A stretch of DNA of 6,198 bases from DATKSS01 sp049582065 (GTDB lineage Bacteria; Chloroflexota; Dormibacteria; Dormibacterales; Dormibacteraceae), in assembly GCA_049582065.1 (NCBI GenBank), contig JBAUTF010000353.1, positions 1 through 6,198 of the forward strand, read 5' to 3'. The translations under genes and the position numbers were made by a program. Numbering within the stretch: position 1 is the first letter of the stretch; every line of letters begins with the position of its first letter. The notes under the pieces were generated by a model, which was given only the letters and a program-made list of their open reading frames with translations, searched no databases and had not been told where the DNA came from. Below are positions 1 through 5,046 of this stretch, one piece after another.

Positions 1-128
1 CGCCGATCGACCTGGCAAGGCTCTTGACCGTCCGCCAGACGCTCGGAACCCGGCCGTAGGCGCGCCGGCTTGGCTGGAAGCCCTAATGACTACTGCGGCC
101 TAGTGCCAGATGTGGGCGGGAATCTGAT
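1..128. other. Left-edge flank without a supported gene
   Basis: I see no convincing gene here. Short open stretches run to the window edge on both strands: a plus-strand frame ending at a TAG at 57-59, and a complementary minus-strand frame that opens after a TAG near position 80 and leaves the window without a clear start codon. Both have GC-rich third positions, so composition does not choose between them. The stretch may hold the end of a neighbouring gene or the original downstream flank of the minus-strand MFS operon before the insertion sequence arrived. Confidence 0.4.
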
Positions 129-132
129 CTAG
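129..132. repeat. CTAG at left IS end (target-site duplication copy)
   Basis: CTAG abuts the left inverted repeat and is matched by CTAG at 1195-1198. IS481 elements are known to target NCTAGN. Here the six-base contexts are TCTAGC on the left and GCTAGA on the right. These are reverse complements of each other rather than direct copies, so only the palindromic four-base core is a shared duplication. Confidence 0.6.
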
Positions 133-159
133 CTCTGTTCTCCCACGACGTTGGTAACA
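133..159 (+). repeat. Left terminal inverted repeat of the IS481 element
   Basis: This 27-bp segment matches the reverse complement of 1168-1194 at 19 of 27 positions, with the best blocks at its inner half (CCCA, then GGT and ACA). It begins just after a CTAG and ends 1 nt before the transposase stop codon. The outer boundary could be 136, where a TGT begins. Confidence 0.75.
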
Positions 160-160
160 C

Positions 161-1102
161 TTACGCCACCTGCCTGAGCAGCAGGAGGCGGCGCGGGGTG
201 AGCCCATTAATGCCGAGGTGCGGTCTCAGGTCGTTGTAATAGCGCACGAAGGCGGTTAGGGCAAGGGCGCGTTCGGCGGGAGAGCTAAAGACCTCGAGAT
301 AAAGGCATTCGGTCAGAGCGGTTCGGATCCAGCGCTCGGCCTTGCCGTTGCTCTGGGGGTGGTAGGGGCGTGTGAAGAGATGGCGAATCTGGAGTCGCCG
401 ACACGTGCGCCGCAAGCTTCTGGCTCGATAGGCGCTGCCGTTGTCGGTCAAGATGCGCTCCGCCTGGACGCCTTGATCGCGAAACCAGCGCAGCGCGCGG
501 ACTAGGAAGAGCCCTGCCGTTGCCGCCCGTTCGTCGGGAAGGAGTTCGCAATACACAAGCCGAGTCGCGTCGTCGATTGCGAGGTGGAGGAACTCCCAAC
601 CAAAGCCCTTGGTGGCAATTCGGTTCTGAGTCCGCTTATCACCGGTCGCCCGGTGACCAGGGCCAACTCCAATTCGGCCCAGCTTCTTAATATCGAGGTG
701 AAGTAGGGCGCCCGGCTTCTCATAGACGAAGCGACGAGCCGGAACGCCCCTGACCTTGGCAGCAACCAGTCCCAGCCGGCGAATCGCACGGTGGACGGTC
801 GACGCCGGAAGGCCCAGCCAGACTCCGATTCGGTCCGGCCCCCATCCCCGGCTCGTGCGTAGGGCAGCAATCTGCAGTGCCTGCTGCTCCGGCAGCTGCT
901 GTGGCGAACGGTGCGGCCGCGAGCTCAGATCGAAGACGCCTAATTCACCCGCTGCCCGCCACCTCGGCAGCCAGCGGTAGTAGCAGCGCCGGCTGATACC
1001 AAATGCCATGCATGCAGCGCTGACAGTCATGCCTGCCTCGACGGCGACGAAGATCTTGGCCCGGCCCCTGGGTGTGAGCGACGCGTTGCGGTGACAATGC
1101 AT
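161..1102 (-). CDS. IS481-family DDE transposase
   Basis: This 313-residue protein should cut and rejoin DNA at the ends of the insertion sequence. Residues 8-110 form an N-terminal helix-turn-helix region (for example GISRRCYYRWLPRWRA near 35-50, then a second DNA-binding segment with STVHRAIRRLGL). An rve/RNase H-like integrase core follows. The catalytic triad is visible: D137 in LLHLDIKKLGRIG, D220 in ILTDNGSAY and E256 in HPQSNGKAERWIRT, with 35 residues between the second Asp and the Glu as in DD(35)E enzymes. The HLDIKKLGRI context is typical of IS481. The C-terminus has the usual YYNDLRPHLGINGLTP signature. The ATG at 1102-1100 has a GGAGGG ribosome binding site 8 nt upstream. The stop lies 1 nt inside the left inverted repeat. 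Length and motifs suggest an active enzyme; the host range and end specificity cannot be read. Confidence 0.95.
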   Translation of the reverse strand: MHCHRNASLTPRGRAKIFVAVEAGMTVSAACMAFGISRRCYYRWLPRWRAAGELGVFDLSSRPHRSPQQLPEQQALQIAALRTSRGWGPDRIGVWLGLPASTVHRAIRRLGLVAAKVRGVPARRFVYEKPGALLHLDIKKLGRIGVGPGHRATGDKRTQNRIATKGFGWEFLHLAIDDATRLVYCELLPDERAATAGLFLVRALRWFRDQGVQAERILTDNGSAYRARSLRRTCRRLQIRHLFTRPYHPQSNGKAERWIRTALTECLYLEVFSSPAERALALTAFVRYYNDLRPHLGINGLTPRRLLLLRQVA

Positions 1103-1105
1103 TGG

Positions 1106-1163
1106 GAGAGCCCTCCGGTGGTCGCAGGTTTGAGCACCCGCAACCTAGCCGTTCAGGGCTCTC
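1106..1163 (-). promoter_or_regulatory. Leader hairpin occluding the transposase ribosome binding site
   Basis: GAGAGCCCT (1106-1114) is perfectly complementary to AGGGCTCTC (1155-1163), giving a 9-bp stem that a G-T and a G-C pair could extend to 11. A smaller inner stem (AGGTT 1126-1130 with AACCT 1142-1146) could stack above it. The hairpin lies between the right inverted repeat and the transposase ATG. On the transposase mRNA the 3' arm contains the last four bases of the GGAGGG ribosome binding site (1116-1111) and most of the spacer to the ATG. A transcript entering from outside the element would therefore fold over its own initiation site. IS10 and IS50 are known to limit translation from read-through mRNA in this way; the parallel is inferred. 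Confidence 0.6.
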
Positions 1164-1167
1164 TCTT

Positions 1168-1194
1168 TGTCACCCACCTCCTGGGGGACTACAG
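1168..1194 (-). repeat. Right terminal inverted repeat of the IS481 element
   Basis: This is the partner of the repeat at 133-159. Read on the minus strand it starts CTGTAGTCCCCCAGGAGG. Its inner end contains GTGACA, a -35-like hexamer pointing toward the transposase gene. The nearest -10-like sequence (TAGGTT) is about 20 bp further in, longer than usual, so I do not call a promoter with confidence. Confidence 0.75.
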
Positions 1195-1198
1195 CTAG
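1195..1198. repeat. CTAG at right IS end (target-site duplication copy)
   Basis: CTAG directly follows the right inverted repeat and pairs with the copy at 129-132. It lies 24 bp from the stop codon of the minus-strand MFS gene, so the insertion hit the 3' flank of that gene and left its reading frame whole. Confidence 0.6.
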
Positions 1199-1222
1199 AC
1201 GAGCCCTGGTTCGGGGCGCCCG

Positions 1223-2497
1223 CTAACGCAGGGCGCGAACCTGCCGGCTCGCCGCGGCGCCGGCCGCGCACAGGAGCATCATTCCGCCGGCGAGTAAGAA
1301 AAGCAGCGTCGGGTTCACGTTGGCGATCGCGCCTGAGGCGGCATAGGCCAAGGGCGTGAGCCCCATCGACGCGAGCATCACAAGCGACATCACCCGTCCC
1401 TGCATCGCCGGATCTGTCCTGCGCTGCAACCAGCTCAGCCCATAAGTGTTCACGACGCCGGTCGCAACTCCGCAAAAGCCCATCGCGATGGCTGCGGGCA
1501 CCAGCGAAGGCAGCAGGCCGACGACGCCGATCCCGACCCCAAGCCACGCGCTCAGGGAAACGATCAACCATCCAAAACCCTTCGGCGCCGGAACTAAACC
1601 TGCGCCCAGAGCTCCGGCCGCGGCCCCGATGCCTGACGCTCCAATCAGAATGCCGAGGCCTTCCGCGCCTGCGGCGAATCGCCCATGGGCCAGGGTGGGA
1701 AGACCCACCCCGATCGCCCCGCCGGCCGCGAAGTCGATTACCGCGATGGCGATCAGCGTCACGCGGATGCCAGTGTCGGCCCACGCGTAGCGAAACCCGG
1801 CTGCGATCTGCCCTCCCAAACCTCCGTCCGGGTGCGGCGCATCGCCGGCATACCCGCCGGTGGTGGGGGGGAGCCACAGGATGAACAAGAACCCGATCGC
1901 GAAGCACGCGGCGTCACCCGCGAACGCCCAGCCGGTGCCCAGCGAGGCCACGACGAGGCCGCCCAGGACCGGTCCGACGATGACCGACGCCTGCGACGTC
2001 ACATTCAGGGCCGCGTTCCCAGGCTCCAGCTCGTGGTCGGCGACCACCTTGGGGAGGATCGAAATGCGAGCCGGCATGAAAAAGGCGTCGACGATGCCGA
2101 ACACCGCCGCGACCGCGTAGACCTCCCACATTTGCACGCGGCCCGTGAGGACGATCACCGCCAGAGGCGCGACAACGACGGCGCGAAGCCCCATCGAGCC
2201 GAGCATCGTCAGCCGCTGCGAGAGCCGATCGGCGAATGCGCCTCCCACGACCATGAGCACTGCCCTCGGTAGGGCCTGCACCACCAGAACCGTTCCTAGG
2301 GCGAGGCTCGAACCGGTGAGCTGAAGGACCAGCCAGGCCATGGCGATGTAGCTGAAGAAATCCCCGAACAGCGAGAAGGTTGTCGCGACCCAGAGCTTGC
2401 GAAACGAAGCCGAAGCGAAGACCGTCAGTGGACTTGGCCGCGGCGCGGCGACTGGAGCAGATGCGACTGGCTCATCCGTGGAAACGGGCGCCTGCAT
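1223..2497 (-). CDS. MFS_3-type (EntS-like, DHA3) exporter
   Basis: This 424-residue protein is probably a 12-helix proton-driven exporter of the plasma membrane. After a Pro/Ala-rich N-terminus of about 25 residues, it shows the family pattern FRKLWVATTFSLFGDFFSY (32-50) and IAMAWLVLQLTGSSLALG (51-68). The loop 2-3 motif A variant is GGAFADRLSQR (85-95), followed by ILPKVVADHELEPGNAALN and GPVLGG (175-180). The frame stays open upstream to an ATG at 2668, but those 57 extra codons overlap the DUF2089 gene and read as Arg/Pro/Ser-rich out-of-frame sequence. I therefore start at the ATG at 2497, which has GGGGGA 7 nt upstream and overlaps the small ORF stop as TGATG; the GTG just before it at 2500 is an alternative. 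It is the last gene of the minus-strand operon. The substrate is unknown; drugs, siderophores or lipophilic compounds are all possible for this family. Confidence 0.88.
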   Translation of the reverse strand: MQAPVSTDEPVASAPVAAPRPSPLTVFASASFRKLWVATTFSLFGDFFSYIAMAWLVLQLTGSSLALGTVLVVQALPRAVLMVVGGAFADRLSQRLTMLGSMGLRAVVVAPLAVIVLTGRVQMWEVYAVAAVFGIVDAFFMPARISILPKVVADHELEPGNAALNVTSQASVIVGPVLGGLVVASLGTGWAFAGDAACFAIGFLFILWLPPTTGGYAGDAPHPDGGLGGQIAAGFRYAWADTGIRVTLIAIAVIDFAAGGAIGVGLPTLAHGRFAAGAEGLGILIGASGIGAAAGALGAGLVPAPKGFGWLIVSLSAWLGVGIGVVGLLPSLVPAAIAMGFCGVATGVVNTYGLSWLQRRTDPAMQGRVMSLVMLASMGLTPLAYAASGAIANVNPTLLFLLAGGMMLLCAAGAAASRQVRALR

Positions 2498-2583
2498 CAC
2501 CGCATCCCCCGGCGGGACCGCTGCTCGACCAGGTTGCGGGCGAGCTCTTCCGGGGCGTGGTCGGCTCGTTCGATGGGATTCAC
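2497..2583 (-). CDS. Candidate 28-codon small ORF coupling DUF2089 and MFS genes
   Basis: A GTG at 2583-2581 opens 28 codons that end in TGA at 2499-2497. Three features support it. AGGAGG lies exactly 7 nt upstream (2596-2591), inside the last codons of the DUF2089 gene. It begins 2 nt after the DUF2089 stop. Its TGA shares one base with the MFS ATG (TGATG). About 23 of the 27 codons after the start end in G or C, unlike the MFS frame over the same bases, which gives Arg/Pro-rich sequence. The peptide begins VNPIERADHAPEELARN and ends QRSRRGMR; it is charged, probably helical, without a membrane segment. I do not recognise it. It may be a coupling or leader ORF that delivers ribosomes to the exporter start. 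Alternatively it is the true N-terminus of the exporter, separated by a -1 frameshift or a sequencing error in the GGGGG run (2506-2510). Confidence 0.5.
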   Translation of the reverse strand: MNPIERADHAPEELARNLVEQRSRRGMR

Positions 2584-2585
2584 GG

Positions 2586-2975
2586 TCAGGCCTCCTGGTT
2601 GCTTTCGAGGCGCTCGAGCGCCTCGTCGATGTCAATCTCCCCGCGGGCCACCTGCTCCATGAGCTCAACTCTTGTTGGCGAGGGCGCGGAGGGGGCGCGG
2701 TCGATCCCGATCTTGGCCAGCAGCGCGTCGAAACGCGCGCGCGCCGTCGGATAGCTGACCCCGAGATGACGCTCGAGGTCCTTCATGTTTCCGCGCGAGG
2801 CGAGGAACACGCGCAGCACGTCTCGGTCTTCGTCAGAGAGCACGCAGAACTCGCACGACGTGAACGCGCCCGACAGCTCGGTCGAGCACTCAGGGCAGGT
2901 CAGCCGCGTCGTCGCAAGACGGTGGCTGCAAACAGGGCAGTTGGACGGCGGCCTGCGTGTGGCGGATCTTGCCAT
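2586..2975 (-). CDS. DUF2089-family zinc-ribbon/HTH regulator with C-terminal helical motif
   Basis: This 129-residue, probably cytoplasmic protein looks like a transcription regulator. The N-terminus is a Cys-rich zinc-binding region with pairs C13/C16 (CPVC), C27/C30 (CPEC) and C41/C44 (CEFC). Residues 46-90 are predicted helix-turn-helix, with LSDEDRDVLRVFLASRGNMK then DLERHLGVSYPTARARFDAL; this sigma-region-4-like pattern is characteristic of DUF2089. A Pro/Ser linker (94-101) leads to a C-terminal helical segment, VELMEQVARGEIDIDEALER (103-122), that resembles residues 6-25 of the neighbouring DUF4097 protein. The ATG directly follows the DUF4097 stop (TAGATG) and has no clear ribosome binding site, so translation is probably coupled. 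DNA binding is inferred from the family fold. A plausible target is the palindrome at 3745-3773 upstream of its own operon. Confidence 0.88.
   Translation of the reverse strand: MARSATRRPPSNCPVCSHRLATTRLTCPECSTELSGAFTSCEFCVLSDEDRDVLRVFLASRGNMKDLERHLGVSYPTARARFDALLAKIGIDRAPSAPSPTRVELMEQVARGEIDIDEALERLESNQEA
2591..2596 (-). promoter_or_regulatory. Strong Shine-Dalgarno (AGGAGG) for the small ORF
   Basis: AGGAGG on the minus strand sits 7 nt before the GTG at 2583 and about 93 nt before the MFS ATG at 2497. It is far too distant to serve the exporter start directly. It is the best match to the anti-Shine-Dalgarno in this operon and is the main reason for accepting the small ORF. Confidence 0.65.
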
Positions 2976-3740
2976 CTATTCGACCGCGATCCGGATCGTG
3001 CCCATCGTGCAGTCGCAGTCGAGGGTTCCCGCGCCCGACCCGACGGTGAGCTCGCTCTTGCCGGCCGCCTCGACATTTTCAAACGAGATCTCGCCCATGG
3101 TGGTGCGCGCCCTGATGCGGACACTCGAGGTCTTGTCGAGCGCGACACGCACCTCTCCCATCTGGCAGCGGATTGCGCTAGCGCCACTGTCAAGGCGGCC
3201 GCTCGCGGTGATGTTGCCGGCTGTCACCTTGAGATTCATCGGTCCACGAAACTCAGTGATGTCGCAATTACCTGCCTGGACCTCGGCGGCCACGGCGCCT
3301 TTCACACCGGTGATGCGCAGGTTGCCGGCCTGGGTTTTGACCGCGAGGGGCAGCGCCGGGTTCATGCGGACGGTCAGCTTGCCGCCGATGTCGACACGAG
3401 GGATTCTGATGCGGCCTTCCGGGCGGCTGAACTCGAAGCTGGTTTCATCGTCAAAGGGCGACTGTTCGATGACCATCGTGTCGCCTTCCTGGCGCGCCTT
3501 GTGCGGCCCCTCGGCGACCGCGTAGCTCACGCTCGGGTCCCCGATGATCTCCGTGTTTCCCAATCGGGCGTTGACCCTGACCTGCCTGATGCCGGCGCCC
3601 GCAGCCGGGGAAGGTGTCGGGCGGGAAGTAGAGGGAGGAGCAGGTTCGGATTCCAGGGCCTCGAGGCGGGCGGCGCCCTCTTCGGCCGAGATCGTGCCGG
3701 CGGCGACCTGGCTCACGATTTCGCGCTTAAGGTCTTTCAT
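2976..3740 (-). CDS. DUF4097 beta-repeat protein with N-terminal SHOCT-like helical motif
   Basis: This 254-residue protein has no visible signal peptide or membrane helix, so it is probably cytoplasmic or peripheral. Residues 1-30 form a short helical motif, KREIVSQVAAGTISAEEGAA then RLEALE, like the N-terminal segments of LiaX/YvlB-type proteins. A Pro/Ser/Thr-rich linker follows (about 32-50). Residues 51-254 are a run of short beta strands with Gly turns typical of DUF4097. The tripeptide AGN recurs at 138, 156 and 174, exactly 18 residues apart, and MGE/MGT recurs at 194, 215 and 246, which suggests a right-handed beta-solenoid. It is the first gene of the minus-strand operon and its ATG is 7 nt from a -10 element, so the mRNA is probably leaderless. 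Family members are linked to envelope stress and antimicrobial peptide responses; a sensor or scaffold role beside the DUF2089 regulator is inferred. Confidence 0.85.
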   Translation of the reverse strand: MKDLKREIVSQVAAGTISAEEGAARLEALESEPAPPSTSRPTPSPAAGAGIRQVRVNARLGNTEIIGDPSVSYAVAEGPHKARQEGDTMVIEQSPFDDETSFEFSRPEGRIRIPRVDIGGKLTVRMNPALPLAVKTQAGNLRITGVKGAVAAEVQAGNCDITEFRGPMNLKVTAGNITASGRLDSGASAIRCQMGEVRVALDKTSSVRIRARTTMGEISFENVEAAGKSELTVGSGAGTLDCDCTMGTIRIAVE

Positions 3741-3744
3741 TGCC

Positions 3745-3773
3745 CAAATTAGACACTTTGCCTTGCTAATTTG
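3745..3773. promoter_or_regulatory. Perfect inverted repeat, probable operator
   Basis: CAAATTAG (3745-3752) and CTAATTTG (3766-3773) are exact reverse complements separated by 13 bp, with arm centres 21 bp apart, about two helical turns. One arm covers most of the -10 of the minus-strand promoter and the other reaches into its -35. A dimeric protein bound here would block that promoter. The DUF2089 protein encoded in the operon is the obvious candidate ligand, by inference only. The plus-strand MFS start is about 50 bp away, so a shared effect on both transcription units is possible. Confidence 0.65.
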
Positions 3774-3777
3774 TCAA
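3748..3777 (-). promoter_or_regulatory. Promoter of the DUF4097-DUF2089-MFS operon (leaderless)
   Basis: On the minus strand a perfect -35, TTGACA (3777-3772), is followed by an 18-bp spacer and a -10, TCTAAT (3753-3748). Seven bases (TTGGGCA) then separate the -10 from the ATG at 3740. Transcription should start at or one base before the start codon, so there is no room for a Shine-Dalgarno sequence. The region is AT-rich against its GC-rich surroundings. Confidence 0.75.
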
Positions 3778-3812
3778 GTTGAGCGATAAAACAAGAACTT
3801 TCAAGCTCCAGA

Positions 3813-3818
3813 TAAGCT
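3813..3818 (+). promoter_or_regulatory. Possible -10 element of the plus-strand MFS gene (leaderless)
   Basis: TAAGCT fits the TANNNT -10 pattern and ends 7 nt before the GTG at 3826, the same geometry as the divergent promoter. There is no good -35 hexamer 16-19 bp upstream, which lowers confidence. AGGG at 3821-3824 is only one base from the GTG and is too close to act as a ribosome binding site, which again favours a leaderless start. Confidence 0.4.
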
Positions 3819-3825
3819 GTAGGGC

Positions 3826-5046
3826 GTGCGGACTACGGCCAGAGCGTCAGCGACCACGGGCTGGGCGGTCGTCGCTGTGCTGTTCGCCGCCACGACCTGC
3901 GTCGAGAGCATGTCGTGGACGCAGCTGACGGCCTTCACGCCGCTGTACCTGCGCGAGCTCCATGTGCCGGCGTCGCAGGTTCCGGGCTGGATCGCCGCCA
4001 TCTCGAGCCTCGGCTGGATCATCGCCCTGCCCCTCGCTCCGTTCTGGGGCGTCCTGGCCGACCGCTACAGCCGCAAGGCGGTGATCGTCCGCAGCGCGGT
4101 CCTGGAGGCTGTCATCTTCGCGGGCTGGGCGCTCTCGACGGGCCCCTTGATGGCGCTGGCGTTCCGCTCTTTGAACGGCTTCATCCTGGGCAACACGGGC
4201 GTCATGCTGGCGGTGCAGGCGTCGACCACCACCAGGCAGCGCCTTGGGCTTGCGGTCGGGATCGTCGCCGCCGGTTCGCCGGCGGGCCGGGCCGTGGGCC
4301 CGATCCTGGGCGCGCTGCTCGTTCACCTCGTCGATGTCCGCGGAATGCTGCTCTTCGACGCCGGACTATCCATGCTCATGGCTGTGCTTCTGGTCGTTGT
4401 GATGAGGGAGGGCGAGCACGCAAGACCGGACGACCTTCGAGTCCTCAGCCTGCTGCGCGGTGCGTTCGACGAGATCCGCCGTCACCCATTGGTCTGGCGG
4501 CTTTTCGTGGCGACGGCCGTCACCCAGGTCGGGCTCTGGACGATGCTGCCCTACGCGCCGATCTACATCGCGAGGCTCGCCCCAGGCGACACCGTCACGG
4601 CGGTAGGCATCGTCCTGTCGGCGGTGGGGCTCGGACAGGCGGTTGCCTCTCCGCTTTGGGGCATCGCGATGCAGAGGTTCGGCCACGTGGCGATCCTGAA
4701 CTCCACCTCGGTCGGCGCCGCCGTGGCCCTGACTGTCGCCGGGTTCAGCCACACCCTTCCGGTCTTTGCGGCCGCTCTCTTCGCCAACGGCGTTTGCGCG
4801 GCGGCCATCCTGACGGCGAGCATGGCGGTCATGGCGGCCACCGTGAGCCCTGAGAGGCGTGGCGCGGTCTTGGGCCAGATCCTCTTTCCGTTCTATGTCG
4901 GCGGCGTCGTGGGCCCTGTCATCGGAGGCATCGCTTTCGCCGCGGGCCAGCCATACGTCTATGGCATCGCGGCCGTCCTCAGCCTGGCGCCGTTGGTGGT
5001 GCTGCTGACGCTGCGGCCGGGCTCGGGCCGCACGGCGCCCGCGTGA
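3826..5046 (+). CDS. MFS exporter, MdtG-like (DHA1 type)
   Basis: This 406-residue protein is a probable 12-helix proton-coupled drug or metabolite exporter of the plasma membrane. The first helix spans about residues 12-26 and is followed by SWTQLTAFTPLYLRELHV, as in MdtG-like carriers. The loop 2-3 motif A is clear as WGVLADRYSRKAVIVRS (74-90). An antiporter motif C-like stretch, AGSPAGRAVGPILGALL, spans 149-165. A charged central loop (about 193-220, with REGEHARPDD) separates the two six-helix halves. The GTG start gives a standard N-terminus with no internal ATG before helix 1. It is transcribed divergently from the DUF4097 operon and overlaps the metallophosphoesterase gene by four bases. 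It differs from the minus-strand exporter in subfamily, so the two are not recent duplicates. The substrate cannot be read from the sequence. Confidence 0.9.
   Translation: MRTTARASATTGWAVVAVLFAATTCVESMSWTQLTAFTPLYLRELHVPASQVPGWIAAISSLGWIIALPLAPFWGVLADRYSRKAVIVRSAVLEAVIFAGWALSTGPLMALAFRSLNGFILGNTGVMLAVQASTTTRQRLGLAVGIVAAGSPAGRAVGPILGALLVHLVDVRGMLLFDAGLSMLMAVLLVVVMREGEHARPDDLRVLSLLRGAFDEIRRHPLVWRLFVATAVTQVGLWTMLPYAPIYIARLAPGDTVTAVGIVLSAVGLGQAVASPLWGIAMQRFGHVAILNSTSVGAAVALTVAGFSHTLPVFAAALFANGVCAAAILTASMAVMAATVSPERRGAVLGQILFPFYVGGVVGPVIGGIAFAAGQPYVYGIAAVLSLAPLVVLLTLRPGSGRTAPA

Larger units (their letters stand above)
133..1194 (-). mobile_element. Complete IS481-family insertion sequence (about 1.06 kb)
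   Basis: A single transposase gene is enclosed by imperfect terminal inverted repeats at 133-159 and 1168-1194, which match at 19 of 27 positions by my hand alignment. The tetranucleotide CTAG lies directly outside both ends (129-132 and 1195-1198). One gene, about 1.06 kb and a CTAG target fit IS481, whose founder in Bordetella is known to insert at NCTAGN. The exact ends are uncertain: the similarity continues outward through TCTAG on both sides, and a two-base gap would instead let both ends begin with TGT, which is common in this family. The element looks intact, because the frame is open from ATG to TAA and all catalytic residues are present. It sits 3' of the minus-strand MFS gene in the same orientation, so transcription from that operon may enter it. 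Confidence 0.82.

Noticed and set aside
1..103. Partial plus-strand genes ending at 57-59 or 101-103
   Set aside because: Each is under 35 codons inside the window, the complementary strand is equally open, and no family pattern is visible.
1203..1217. GCCC/GGGC hairpin after the MFS stop as a terminator
   Set aside because: The stem is four base pairs and no T-run follows, too weak to call.
2498..2668. Upstream ATG at 2668 as the start of the minus-strand MFS gene
   Set aside because: The 57 extra codons overlap the DUF2089 gene and the small ORF and give Arg/Pro/Ser-rich sequence typical of an out-of-frame reading. The MFS family N-terminus fits a start at 2497.
2397..3752. Long plus-strand open frame of 451 codons opposite the DUF2089/DUF4097 genes
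   Set aside because: It is antisense to two recognisable families, has Arg/Gly/Asp-rich low-complexity content and no domain I recognise. Long antisense frames are expected in GC-rich DNA.
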